Shown piece after piece: positions 23,588 to 34,302 of a DNA stretch of 64,000 bases. The DNA is from Ectobius pallidus. Taxonomy: Eukaryota; Arthropoda; Insecta; Blattodea; Ectobiidae. Every line of letters begins with the position of its first letter. The stretch's first letter is position 1. The stretch covers positions 84,603,432-84,667,431 of the forward strand of contig CAXKWD010000009.1 of assembly GCA_964059195.1 (NCBI GenBank). Reading direction: 5' to 3'. The translations under genes were made by a program, and so were the position numbers. Below the pieces are notes generated by a model. The model was not told where the DNA came from. It saw only the letters and a list, made by a program, of their open reading frames with translations, and searched no databases.

Positions 23588-24052
23588 TAGACTTCGGATT
23601 TTAGGTAAAAACCTATTTTAATCCTTAAGTGATATATGGACGAAAACTTGTATATGCATGTTTCATAAGTGACTGTGCCTAAAACTGATACTTTTATTGG
23701 ACCTAATACAGCCTATTTTTAAGTTAGAGCCTAATATTGCCTTTTTCTTGTTTTTCCTCTAAAGTTCAAAATAAGTTATTTTTTTGTTATAAATTCTAGC
23801 ATTTATTTTCAGTTCGTACTAAATTTTTAGCTTGAAATTTGCAGTGCATGACACAATTGTGAAGTGGTTTAAAAAAATCGCTGAGGGATACAAGGGGTTG
23901 AATATGCTAGCGTGCGTAGCTTCTGGAAAATGGGCAACTTAACGATTTTATAAGAGACTATTTTACGATTTTTAGAACCTATTTTCCAATTTTTAGAGCC
24001 TATTTTAGGTACCTAAAACAGCATTTTTAGTTACCTAAAAGTCCGAAGTCTA
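23588..24052. mobile_element. MITE family D (hAT-like)
   Basis: The left end TAGACTTCGGATTTTAGGTA is mirrored at the right end (ACCTAAAAGTCCGAAGTCTA). The 8-bp duplication GTTATGAC flanks it (23580-23587 and 24053-24060). Length is 465 bp. The interior has repeated CCTATTTT / TTTTTAGAGCC phrases near both ends. No ORF. Confidence 0.9.
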
Positions 24053-24060
24053 GTTATGAC

Positions 24061-24742
24061 TATTAAAGTAAGTATTAATTAATTGTTATACGCTGTCATG
24101 TGGATAAATAATAAAGTTTATTATGTAAAGTACCAGCTGGATAGAACTTTCGGAAATGAAAGCATGCTCTAAGTAATTTCGTCTATTGTTTCTTCTGACA
24201 GAAACTGATACATCTGAGCTTGCCTTGTTTGCCGTAGTTGCGAATACTAATGTTTGTGGCGGCTGATTAGCTGTCAATCAAAAAGCTTCTGGTCTTCGGA
24301 CATCGCACTTCATACAATAAATCATACTAAATCAATTGCAAAGGCAGGGCAGCGAACATTCAGAGTTGCTAAAATATTCTGTCTTATGCCTGCGATTTGT
24401 ACCTATGGATCTGAAATCACTTTATCTGTTTGCTGCGTCCACTATTAGGGCACTGAACATTGTATCAGTCTGCTAATTTCTCTCGGATTATGCCGACGAT
24501 TCGCTAACTGTGTTTACTTAGCTATTAAGATTATTACATGGAGCCGGTCGCGTTTAATTTTCGGACTTTCGGAATATCCTGCTTTCCAGTAGACATATTT
24601 ACTGTGAAAAATACCATTACCAATTGTGTATAACGAACCGGTGACCAATTTTGAGTAAATTAAGGAAATTATTTCCAGAATAAATATTTAAAAAAAACCT
24701 TGAATGATGACTTTTACAGACCTTAGGCACAATTTGTAATGT
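24061..24742. other. Non-coding stretch, nothing recognised
   Basis: Short open frames only, none with family features. Confidence 0.4.
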
Positions 24743-24750
24743 TTGATTAC

Positions 24751-25219
24751 TAGGGGGCGGATTTCTATGACCTAAAAAATAGGATATATGCATGCATTTA
24801 TGACCTAAAAAAATTAAAATATGACCAATAAAATTTAAAATATGACTTTATCACTTACACATTGTGTATATATTTTTAAAGTTTCATTACAATTCATTTT
24901 ATTAAAATATAATGTTAATTATTTAAAATATCTGTAAATTCCCAAAAAGTATCATTAGCCTATAATGCAAAATTTACAAAATATTATAGCAAACTTAAAA
25001 CTTTCTTTAACATGCACACAAATATGCAAAAATATGACCTAAATATGCATATTCATACTAAATATGCTACAATAGTTGAAAATTTCCTAAATATGCAGTT
25101 ATGTGCAAAATAAAAGCCGTTCCATTTTCACCAGGATGCTTGGAATCGGGTTTAAATTAGACGGAAACCTGAAATAATGCAGAGGGGGAAATATTACATG
25201 TCATAGAAATCCGCCCCTA
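24751..25219. mobile_element. MITE family B, copy 2 (hAT-like)
   Basis: Same TIRs and interior order as 16705-17170. The 8-bp duplication is TTGATTAC (24743-24750 and 25220-25227). Length 469 bp, non-coding. Confidence 0.92.
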
Positions 25220-25227
25220 TTGATTAC

Positions 25228-25902
25228 CTTGTTAAAATATATATATATATGTGTGTGTGTTATTTTGAAGCAAAAGAGGCGGTACAAACTGGACGCAAGA
25301 GGGACGAGCGGTGTCGTCGGAGATATGACTGTAAAAACCTAGATGTCCAATAATTCGACAAAATAAGTCGCTGGGCTTCAAAGCATTTTCGCATCTGAAT
25401 GCGCTGATGATTTTTAGTGTTATACTATGACTGGAGCGGTCGGGCCAATCATTGTCGCTAACAGCGCTGATTACTGGCAACGAATTTTTAATATATCTCC
25501 CAAAAAGTAAATATTCTGTTGTACAGCCTGCATATTATACACAATAATAATTTTGCATAATTTTGTTATTATTAATTATTATCTAACTTTCCTCGTGTTT
25601 AAAGGGTATTTAGTGGAAAATTAAGTATTATCATTGGTATCAAAAGTCGTAGTTGGGTCAAAATAATGGATACAAAATTATCATCCCTCAAACCACGCAA
25701 ATCGACAGGATGGCCCTACTACGTGTAGATTGTAGTTTAATATTAATTTCAGGGGTGCCAGCAAGAAGCCTAGATAATACACTATTATTATTGTACACGT
25801 TAGATTTGCTACAGAATCTTGAAAATGTGCTTTATTTGGCTGTTTTAGTACTCCCTTTGACAAATAATAATTATCGACTTGTTCACCTCAACTTTTTTTA
25901 AA

Positions 25903-25944
<42 letters not shown>

Positions 25945-26277
25945 AATCCGCGACTATTTTGTTAGTGCTGTTGAAACCAGAAGATCGGGTGCTTTCAATA
26001 TTACAGAGTTGCGCTAAAGATAATAGTCTAAATCAGGTCGCCTTGTTTATCAATAGTCAAATGCTGTATTAATTATTTATGATAACCTGTTTATTGCATT
26101 CAAGATGTGTAGAAATGTATTCGAGAACCACCTTTATGTTTATAAGCCAGAGAAATAGGAATGGAGGGAAACTCGGGAGGTGAATAGATTTTGATGTGAA
26201 GAAGTAGGTACAAATCTAATTTATTTAGTACTCTGAGCATAAGTTATAAGTACTGAAATACTATCATACCCTTCTTA
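25228..26277. other. Non-coding stretch with (ATT)n tract
   Basis: There is a short (TA)n/(TG)n run at about 25239-25260 and an (ATT)n tract at about 25911-25943. The flanking frames at 25653-25901 show no family motif. Confidence 0.45.
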
Positions 26278-26285
26278 CTTATAAC

Positions 26286-26850
26286 CAGGGCCCGGATTTT
26301 GATGACCTGTCATCTTTCAAGTGGAACATCATGGACGATGCCCACTAGTGCAGATATTCTGATCATGGCTTCTAGATTATATAAGTAGTAATTTTTAGGG
26401 TAATTTTTGGTAATTTTTCCTCATATTTCACTTTTAGGTCATTTTTAGAATGTAATGTCATTACTTGATCATTAGTTGGTTATTTTACGGTCTTTTTTCC
26501 ACTTTTCTTATTTTGTGTTGTTTCTCGCATTATATGGAGTTTTTACGCATTTTCTTACATTGAATATTATTGGAACTCTAAATAAGCATAAATAAATAGA
26601 TCTTGTTATAATTTTAATTTAGATGCAGAAAGGCGGTGTTTGCTATTTGCATTTAACCGTATGTACCAATTGAGTAATTACAAGCCTATAATTGGGTCAA
26701 CATGAATTTAGAATAGACACAAATCTGATGAATAAACTAGTAGCCTATGCTATACAAATTTTTGGGTCATTTTCCTTAGTTCCGTTTTTTTTCAGTCATT
26801 TTATTGCTCATTTGTATAAGTACTTTTTGGTCATCAAAATCCGGGCCCTG
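26286..26850. mobile_element. MITE family C, copy 1 (hAT-like)
   Basis: The left end CAGGGCCCGGATTTTGATGA is mirrored by TCATCAAAATCCGGGCCCTG on the right. The 8-bp duplication is CTTATAAC (26278-26285 and 26851-26858). Length 565 bp; the interior has repeated TTTTTGGTAATTT and TTTTAGGTCATTTTTAG phrases. No ORF. Confidence 0.9.
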
Positions 26851-26950
26851 CTTATAACAAAGTTTTGTCAGATCTTACGAAATACGGTAGTTGCGATGAA
26901 TTTATCACCGTTTGTGGAATTTGTACTACATATTTTTAGATAGTTCTTTA

Positions 26951-26951
<1 letters not shown>

Positions 26952-27022
<71 letters not shown>
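26952..27022. repeat. (ATT)n microsatellite
   Basis: More than 20 consecutive ATT units, immediately left of the family I element. Confidence 0.95.
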
Positions 27023-27025
<3 letters not shown>

Positions 27026-27043
27026 TTTATTTATTATTTTGCA

Positions 27044-27442
27044 CATAGGCGTAACCAGGCCGACCATATGGGGGGGGGTTATAACATCCCTAGGGTCTGG
27101 GGGGGTATTGAATACCCACCAGGGAGAGGGGGGTACGGGGGTCCTCCCCCGGAAAATTTTATTAATTAAGATGCAAAATAACGATTTTTAAGCTTCCGGG
27201 GAGGTCCCCGGAAAATTTTAAAAATTAAGACGCAAAATAACGAGTTTTAAGCTTCCGGGGAGCTCCCCCGGAAAATTTTAAAAATTAAGGCGCAAAATAA
27301 CGAGTTTTAAGTTTCCCACGCTTTATACTTGTATTAAGTAATTTATGGGCAGACTTTAAAAAATTATACAATTTTCCTTTTTTTTTAATCAATGGGGGGG
27401 GGGTTCAAACCCCCAACCCCCCCCCCCCTCGGTACGCCTATG
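27044..27442. mobile_element. Family I DNA element, copy 1
   Basis: Left end CATAGGCGTAACCAGG, right end GGTACGCCTATG. The 8-bp duplication is ATTTTGCA (27036-27043 and 27443-27450). Inside, a 59-60 bp unit starting GGAAAATTTT is repeated three times (27151, 27210, 27270), and G-rich and C-rich tracts lie near the two ends. The duplication length fits hAT or P superfamilies; which one is not settled. Confidence 0.88.
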
Positions 27443-27450
27443 ATTTTGCA

Positions 27451-28396
27451 TTACCTATTGAAAATGAAAACCTGCGGTGCGCTTGGATTATAATAGGGTA
27501 TGTACAACTAGAATTCATTAGTAGTGTTCTTGAGGGGAATTAGTTTTATTGATGCCGATGTTAAACTTATTTTAAATCTTGCAATTTGTTGAACGTGTTC
27601 TATAAACTCATGCTTCGTTGAGATTTATATTAATCCATACCCTTGTTTAACCAGTTTTCAGAACACGACAGTTTTCACTGCATGCTGGCATGTCCATTAC
27701 ACCCCGGGTCATTTGACTTTTGCTGTAACGCTTGTTTGTATATCTGACTCGTTTGCACGCTCACCACAGCAGCGCGATAGAAAGAACTCGGTGTCAGCAA
27801 TGCTTGTTTTGCTGGTTCATGTCTTTTTATCTTGGCAACCGCGCGCAAGCGTTTGTATGACTTCATTTTAATGGTTGTATATCCCGTAGCTATTAACGTC
27901 AGCAATTGAAGACTGTTGTTTCCATCAACTCATCTTTCTTCATACAAAGAACAAGAGAGATGGATAATAATGCTGAATGAGTATAAAATTATACGCAATT
28001 TGTATTTAACCCCTTGACTGAATTTGGGATTTAAAATGTTATAAGTGCAGTAAAACTTGTTAAACCTGACAGTAGTAAAACTTTGCGAATGAGGGGAAGG
28101 CAACTCGGAGGTGGAAATTGAATTCTGAGACTCAAGTGATCGCAAATAAAGGCTTTGAATAGCTGGGAATTTATAGGATTAAAAAAAATATATATATGTT
28201 ACCCCCTTCTGCTAAACATATACATAGGGTATTAATAGGGTATTAAACATTTTAAGAGAATTTCAAAAACTTGGTTGTTAAACAAGTCTTTTTACTCGAT
28301 GACTTTTTCTAATAACTGGAGTGCATGATCTGACCTTTTAAAATTTACTGTTTTATAACTTTGACAAATGTCTTGCATTTGATATTCTGGCTGTAA

Positions 28397-28427
<31 letters not shown>

Positions 28428-29156
28428 GTTATTATTATTATTTCTATTTCGCTCTCAGAACTCCTGGCCGTTGACCTAAGTCAACAGTGGCTTTTACGAA
28501 TAAATTTTTTTTAAATCCACAAGTCCATCAGTTTTTTTTAAACTTATTACTTAGTTATTTGTTACATTTTATAAACATAAGCATATTAAAGTTTAATCCT
28601 GCTTACTAAAATATGTTGTTCCCTCTGGGTTTTTTTTTTTTTTTTACGAAAAGAGAATCGAATATGCATTATGCATAAAACAGTGCTCACTTCCTTGTTT
28701 GCCAATACCAATAGTACAACAATTATGAAACTGGAGAGAAGAGAGAAGAATTATGATGTATGGAAGTAGGTTTTGTTTATACACGTAATTGAAATAAGTA
28801 CTGACGAATAGATCTTAAATAGGAACATCTGCGAGATTTTTTTTCTTTTCACATGAATGTTTTTTTTTTAACCTAAATCTTTTATATTTTGCATTCAATG
28901 ACGTTGGCTCTTTGGGAAAGGCAAATGTGTCGAAGATAGGTGTTGCCTACTAGGTTTTGCTGTAAGCCCCACCCCAAAATGCATTTTTTAAAGCTAAATA
29001 TTCCAAATTTGAATTAAATAAAATTGCGGAGAAAGAATGAAACGCTCTTGCCTTCCATTGCCAGACAGTATTCTTGACATCACCCAGAATAATCCATACC
29101 TTCATGCTCTAGTTCCATGCTGCATATGCAAAAACGGAAAACGCTTTTCTTATCAT
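27451..29156. other. Non-coding stretch with (ATT)n tract
   Basis: An (ATT)n tract lies at about 28399-28444 and a T tract at about 28631-28645. No gene seen. Confidence 0.45.
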
Positions 29157-29240
29157 TAGGGTTCGGATTTTATGACCAAAAAAGTGGAAAATATGACTGC
29201 AAATATGCCCTTAAAGTGACTAAATATGATCAATATGTCA
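29157..29240. mobile_element. MITE family A fragment (copy 3)
   Basis: It begins TAGGGTTCGGATTTTATGAC and continues with GAAAATATGACTGCAAATA, matching the left end of 45968-46628. Similarity stops by about 29240, so the right end is missing. Confidence 0.6.
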
Positions 29241-29278
29241 ACTAATAGTAAACTTTAACGGCTGTAACAAACAAGATC

Positions 29279-29545
29279 CAAACATAAACTACATTGGACA
29301 CGTGAAGTCAGAATGAAAAATTCAATGCCATAGCCGGGATTTGAACCAGGATCTTCGGCTCTCCGTGCCAAACATAAACTACATTGGACACGTGAAGTCA
29401 GAATGAAAAATCCAATGCCATAGCCGGGATTTGAACCAGGATCTTCGGCTCTCCGTGCCGATGCTCTAACCAACTGAGCTACCATGGCAACGTGCCGGTA
29501 CAACATTAAATTCTCCAACTGACTCACAATCCCAGAATACCACCA
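29279..29545 (-). mobile_element. tRNA-headed SINE family L, copy 1, with 90-bp tandem duplication
   Basis: On the minus strand the order is GTGAGTCAGTTGGAGAATT, then the tRNA-like region, then a short body ending GAATTTTTCATTCTGACTTC. The 3' half (tRNA 3' part plus body) is present twice in tandem, 29279-29368 and 29369-29458, differing at one base in the body. The homologous copy at 52066-52271 has a single unit. Confidence 0.8.
29416..29488 (-). tRNA. tRNA-like domain of SINE L (pseudo-tRNA, anticodon position GGA)
   Basis: It spans 73 bases with a complete cloverleaf order: acceptor GCCATGG/CTATGGC, D arm with A-box TAGCTCAGTTGG, anticodon stem TCGGC/GCCGA and T arm with B-box GGTTCAAATCC. 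The T stem has one mismatch, and position 33 is C instead of the near-universal U. It matches the 73-base domain at 52170-52242 at every base I compared. Repeated SINE context argues against a real tRNA gene. Confidence 0.5.
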
Positions 29546-29634
29546 GGCGTTCTCAATATGAGATACGAACCTAGTGGCGACTTACAAGCTGTAAGTGCTT
29601 AAAGACCCGGGCTTTATAGTAAACCACTAGTCAC

Positions 29635-29798
29635 AGTGGAATGATAATTCTTTCACACTGGCCGTGTGTAGGCTAAGATGGACACGTGAGTCAGAATGAA
29701 AAATTCAATGCTATGGCATGGCATTGAATTTTTCATTCTGACTTCACGTGTCCATCTTAGCCTACACACGACCAGTGTGAAAGAATTATCATTCCACT
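29635..29798. repeat. Long hairpin made of SINE L sequence
   Basis: Two arms of about 75-80 bp are nearly perfect inverted copies, from AGTGGAATGATAATTCTTTC on the left to GAAAGAATTATCATTCCACT on the right, around a tiny centre near TATGGCATG. The arm sequence is the 5' region and body of SINE L (compare 52066-52135). Confidence 0.9.
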
Positions 29799-29849
29799 AT
29801 AAACTACATTGTTTATTACTAGAGGAGCTAGTGCCACAATTGACTAAAA

Positions 29850-30090
29850 CACAATCCACCAAAACCAATCAAAGCCGCGTGGGAAATTCAAACTACATCG
29901 ATAACTTCCAGATTTCGGACCACTTCGGGTAAAACGAATATTCCTACCCTGTGGCAATATTTACGATTCAATTTGATGTTTGTTGCGGATTTCAAAATTA
30001 TAAACATAAATAAGAAATCAGTTTTTCAAAGTTAAACTTTGTACCTCGCCTCAGTGGCAATCTGGCAAAAGGAAATTTTCTCACCCTGAG
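29850..30090 (+). repeat. Interspersed repeat family K, copy 2
   Basis: Shares the CGCGTGGGAAATTCAAA start and block order with 19360-19610. Divergent, non-coding. Confidence 0.45.
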
Positions 30091-30179
30091 TTATTATATT
30101 AAAAAATCTCCATCTTTTTCCCAGTAATGTCCGAGCAGACTCTAAAGAGTCGCTATTCCCAAATATGAAATTTAATACT

Positions 30180-30385
30180 TACTTCCTCGGCGCTACAGCC
30201 CTGGATGGGCTTTGGCCTCTCTCACGACTTGCCTCCATCTTTCTCTATTCTGAATCTTTTCCCACCATCTTCCCACCCGCATAATCCTCAAGTCCTCCTC
30301 TAGGTCCTGTATCCATCTCTTCCTTAGTCTTCCACGTCGCCTGTTTCCCTCCATGTTTCCATGTATGAAATTCAGTAGTGTTGTA
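30180..30385 (-). pseudogene. LINE ORF2 C-terminal remnant
   Basis: Minus-strand frame with GNRRRGRLRKRWIQDLEEDL and a WEKIQNRERWRQVVREAKAH segment, the typical end of an APE-type LINE ORF2. A stop now falls right after HPGL, where the frame otherwise continues with RRGSK. Only about 65 codons are preserved. A different lineage from the 14170-14892 piece, judging by the sequence. Confidence 0.75.
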
Positions 30386-30781
30386 CTATTCAAATACCTC
30401 AAATTTAGCGAATTTTCCCCCAAATTGGCAGCAATGTCTGGGAATGAGGAAGGACGGGCTTCGTGAGATCCAGTAAAAAAGGCGAACCATTATAAATCTG
30501 CATTATAATCTGATGCAGATAGACTGACTATATCAGAGCAGTCTGATTGTGAATGAGATATCAGGTTGCTTCAAAGCGAGTGCTCGGTGACTCGCGTGAG
30601 TTATTTATGTCCCAACAACAGAAGAGATGCATGTGTCAGGAGTTTCGAGTTTCACACAAATTGTATTCAGTGACAAACAATAATTGTGCTGCTTATGACA
30701 ATGCCCTACCACTGATGAAGTCGTGGCATTGCATCCAGTGCGTCAGCACCCTTCCACACTTGGATAGTCTCTTCCCATCGG

Positions 30782-31023
30782 CATAGGCGTCACCAGGCCG
30801 ACCATATGGGGGAGTTCCGGGGTCCTCCCCCCGGAAAATTTTAAAAATTAAGGTGCACAAGAAGGAGTTTTAAGCTTCCCACGCTTTAAACTCATATTAA
30901 GTAATTTATAAGAGATTTTTAAAACAGGTGATATATCACAATAATGAAATAAATAGTACTGTTTTCCCTTTTTTAATCAATGGGGGGTTCAAACCCCCAA
31001 AACCCCCCCTCGTTACGCCTATG
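30782..31023. mobile_element. Family I DNA element, copy 2
   Basis: Ends CATAGGCGTCACCAGG and GTTACGCCTATG; 8-bp duplication CCCATCGG (30774-30781 and 31024-31031). It carries only one of the roughly 60-bp units that are triplicated in 27044-27442, so it shows the shorter form at 242 bp. Confidence 0.9.
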
Positions 31024-31418
31024 CCCATCGGCTACCATTGCATGTAATAAACAGGGGTTTTGTCGGTGTAGTTATATTCTGTAGGGAATTTAATTGATAA
31101 AATATTGATGTAATATATTACATAAATAAATAAAAAAAAATAAAAATGAAACTTAAAAATATATTAATTTAATAGTTTTGCTGTGAGATGTGATGAAGAA
31201 ATTTTTTATTATTATTATTCGTTGCTTTATTATTAGTTCTTTGAACAGTAGATCTAGATCAGGCCTGTCCAACTTCATAAGTACTCGGGGCCAAAATATT
31301 TCGACAATTGATGCTGAGGGCCAAACACTAAAAGTTTCACTCACATAACTATAACAGTAAAGTACAGCAGACCAAATTGTTGAAATAGGATTCATTACCA
31401 GTAGGCCGAAATTAGAAC

Positions 31419-33033
31419 TTAATGTGAGCACTGAGGGTTTTCAGACTGCTTCACTAAAGTATGGATGTCCACTTCTATGTTAGTAACTGCCAGTCTTAGT
31501 AGGTGTAACAAGGAATCATCAGTGAGACAGCTCCTATATTTATTTTGTAAGAATTTCGTGTTGGAGAAAACACTCTCACAATCTCTAAGGTGAGGAAACC
31601 TGCCCTCTGGAAGTAGCTTGAAAAAGTTGAGCCCTCTCTCAGACCTGGTTTGAAGAAAAGGATCAGCCTGAAGATCGCAGAGCTCCAGTTGATACATGGA
31701 TGGCTGATTCTCAATTTCCATATTCAAAGGGTCATTAAAAAGCAGCAGTTTACCTTTAATATTTTCAAAGTCAGAAAATCTTGGATTGAATTCTTGATTA
31801 ATAACTTCAATATTTTTCACAAAACTCAGAAAAATTACCATCTTCAATTTCTTCTGACAGCTCTTGACAACATGGATAGTGTGTTAAATCATTTCTTGAT
31901 AAGGTTGATTTCAGAACGTTTAAAACCATTAACATGACCTCTAACCCTCAAACACTTTGATTTTTGCCCTGAAGTCTCTGGTTCAACTCATTCAAGTATT
32001 GTGTCAGGTCAGTCATGAAAGCAAGCTGCCTTAGAAAGTCTGGATCTTCAACCCGTCGAACAAGATTATCACTACCTGCACTCAGCCAGCGTACATTTGC
32101 GTGGAGTGATAGATCTCTAACTTATATTGGGCTTGCAGCTCATCCAAAAATTCCCGGAATCTGCAGTGAAGTTGTGCCTTATTGCCACCACGTATCTTGT
32201 TGGAAACTGTAACCACTATATTCATTGCATCGCTTTGTTTCACTGACTTCCCGCACAACGCCTCTTGGTGAATTATGCATTGGAACATGAGGAAACTTAA
32301 CCCAGCTTTCCTAATTAATCCTACCAGTCCTTTTCACCGTTTCATTTACTGCTTTAAATATATCTTCGCCCTTGGCTATCCACGTAAAGAACCTAATTGA
32401 AGAATTTCTTCTTGTATTGAAAAATCATTGTTGATCATTCGTATGAAAATCAAGAGTTGACTGGTGTCAGTCTGGTCGACACTGTCATCCAAGCATAGTG
32501 AAAAGTAGGTGCATTTTCCAACCATATCTTCTAATTTCTTTGTTATTTGTCCTCCCATACTCTGTACTCGTCTTGAGATTGTTTGATAAGAGAGGGGAAC
32601 AGCTGCAAATTTTGCAGATAAATTGCTTTCACCAAATGCAATTACCATAGCAATTGCACATTTCTTAACTATATCTCCATCACTAAATGCTTTCTTACCT
32701 TTTAAAAGTTCCAATGATACACTGTAAGAAGCAGTTAATGCAGCTATCTGCGTAGACGACATTTGTGTAAAAATACCTGTCTGATGATGAAGGTTTTTCT
32801 TATAATCTTGTAAAATTGCAGCTCTTGAAGCCCCCTCATACTTCTTCAATTGTTTTTCATGTGAAGTAATGTAGTGTCTCTTAACATTGTACTCTTTACA
32901 AGAAGAAATTATCTGCATGCACACAACACATTGCAACTTTCCATTATTATTAGTGACGAAGTAGTTCAATTCCCATGCATCTTTTATTTCTATTTTCCCC
33001 TTGTATTTTTCTTTTCTTGCTAATGTTGCTCAT
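31419..33033 (-). pseudogene. hAT transposase, GTF2IRD2/ZBED-like, broken
   Basis: Reading from the minus-strand ATG at 33033 (MSNISKKRK), a one-base shift near 33000 moves into the long frame 32969-32376. That frame has a BED-like zinc finger (CVVC..H....H within the CKEYNVKRHYITSH region), then the family segments LSYQTISRRVQSM and FSLCLDDSVDQTDTSQLLIF. Further frame changes follow. A middle piece at 32288-32082 keeps FQCIIHQEALCGK. The C-terminal piece 31847-31419 keeps RFPHLRD and YRSCLTDDSLLHLLRLAV, the region near the hAT dimerisation domain. At least three frame disruptions rule out a working protein. The order of conserved blocks matches the vertebrate-domesticated GTF2IRD2/ZBED group of hAT transposases. 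Confidence 0.88.
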
Positions 33034-33999
33034 GTTTGCTCGTTCTATCCAACAACACTGTTATCTAACAATTTGCACGAACAAATAAAATCAGGTAAAC
33101 TGATGTAAAAAAGTGCCAGTATGTTTATGTTTAATCAGTTATGACTGCAATTATGATATGCAGAAAATGTTTTTTTTAATTGATTTCCAAGTTAAGCTCC
33201 AGATTTATTCATTGTTCAGGGCTTACGGAAGAACAAAGGTCTAGTTTTTTAATCAGATTAAAATCTTCCAGCATCAGCTGAACTGTACAGATTTGTGATA
33301 TCTTGACAATCGCACACTCATATAAAAAAATCCCTTTAGGCAGGCCTACAGGCTGAGGTAGATTTCAAAGTGATTTTGGTTTAATTTATTATCGCTGCGC
33401 AGCACTCTTCTTTTTTAGCCTTGGCATGGCAAACCCGCAGTAAAGAGGAAGAGCCTACAATCATTTGTTTTGACAACAAGAATAGGATATAATATTCTGG
33501 GAGGCCGCGCGCAAGATCAACAATGAATAAAATTAGCAAAGCCGCTAAACAAGACAAAATTATGATATTATAATAATTCTTTTAAGTGTTATTATTTTCA
33601 AACATTAAAATCTCGCGTCATATGAGAGCTATAAAGAAACTATTTATTGATTTGTAGAGTACTCATCAAGAGCTTTTCAACGATACCCCACAAGACGTGG
33701 TTTCAAAAGTTTCGAATTTTCATCCCCCATCCCACCCCCACCCCCACCCTCACTCGAACCCCCGAATCGTTGGTGTCACTGTGAACTCCGTAGCGAGTAC
33801 TCTAATTTATTCAAACAAAGTTTCCCTCTATACTTCATAGGAGCCGAGATATACATTTTTAAAAATTTCAACCCCCTCCCCCGACCACCCCCTTGGGCCA
33901 ATTTTGCTCATTAACGAACTTGTCCGAACTATTGGGCCTAGAAATAACATATTAAAATTTGGTTCAAATATCTTCAAAATTACGGCCGCTATCGTGTAA

Positions 34000-34001
<2 letters not shown>

Positions 34002-34075
<74 letters not shown>
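34002..34075. repeat. (TA)n microsatellite
   Basis: An uninterrupted run of TA over about 74 bases. Confidence 0.97.
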
Positions 34076-34080
<5 letters not shown>

Positions 34081-34228
34081 TCACAAAATTTTTTTTTGAA
34101 CGGGCGGTGGTTTCGTACTTAGGGGAGCATGAAACGTAAAGATATGAAAGAATTTTTCGAAAATCATGAAGTGGTATCCATTGCAATAGGTAGATTTTTC
34201 TTCGAAATCTACCTAAAAAAGTCAAATT

Positions 34229-34302
34229 GGCCGGTTTCGGGATTTGAACCTGGAACTCCAGAATGTGAGACCAAGACGTTACCATCTCGGCCACCTGGGT
34301 CA
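34229..34302 (-). repeat. tRNA-like sequence, probable SINE head
   Basis: Minus strand: TGACCCAGGTGGCCGAGATG start, A-box-like GTGGCCGAGATGG, B-box GGTTCAAATCC and a closing CCGGCC. The 74-base span fits a tRNA-like fold with a longer variable arm, similar to tRNA-Leu or Ser types. Acceptor pairing is poor, so it is not called as a real gene. Confidence 0.45.

Noticed and set aside
26912..27169. Poly-tyrosine frame
   Set aside because: Translation of the (ATT)n tract running into the family I element.
29416..29488. A functional serine tRNA gene
   Set aside because: The domain lies in a SINE with a partner copy elsewhere, has C at position 33, and lacks the long variable arm of serine tRNAs.
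29255..29527. Open frame with QLVRASARRAEDPGSNPG-like peptide (also at 52086-52328)
   Set aside because: It is the translation of the tRNA-like SINE domain in both places, not a protein gene.
31496..32212. Plus-strand and second minus-strand frames in the hAT region
   Set aside because: Antisense or alternative-frame shadows of the decayed hAT transposase.
33989..34294. 101-codon minus-strand frame with an Ile-Tyr repeat
   Set aside because: Reads through the (TA)n tract and a tRNA-like sequence; no gene evidence.
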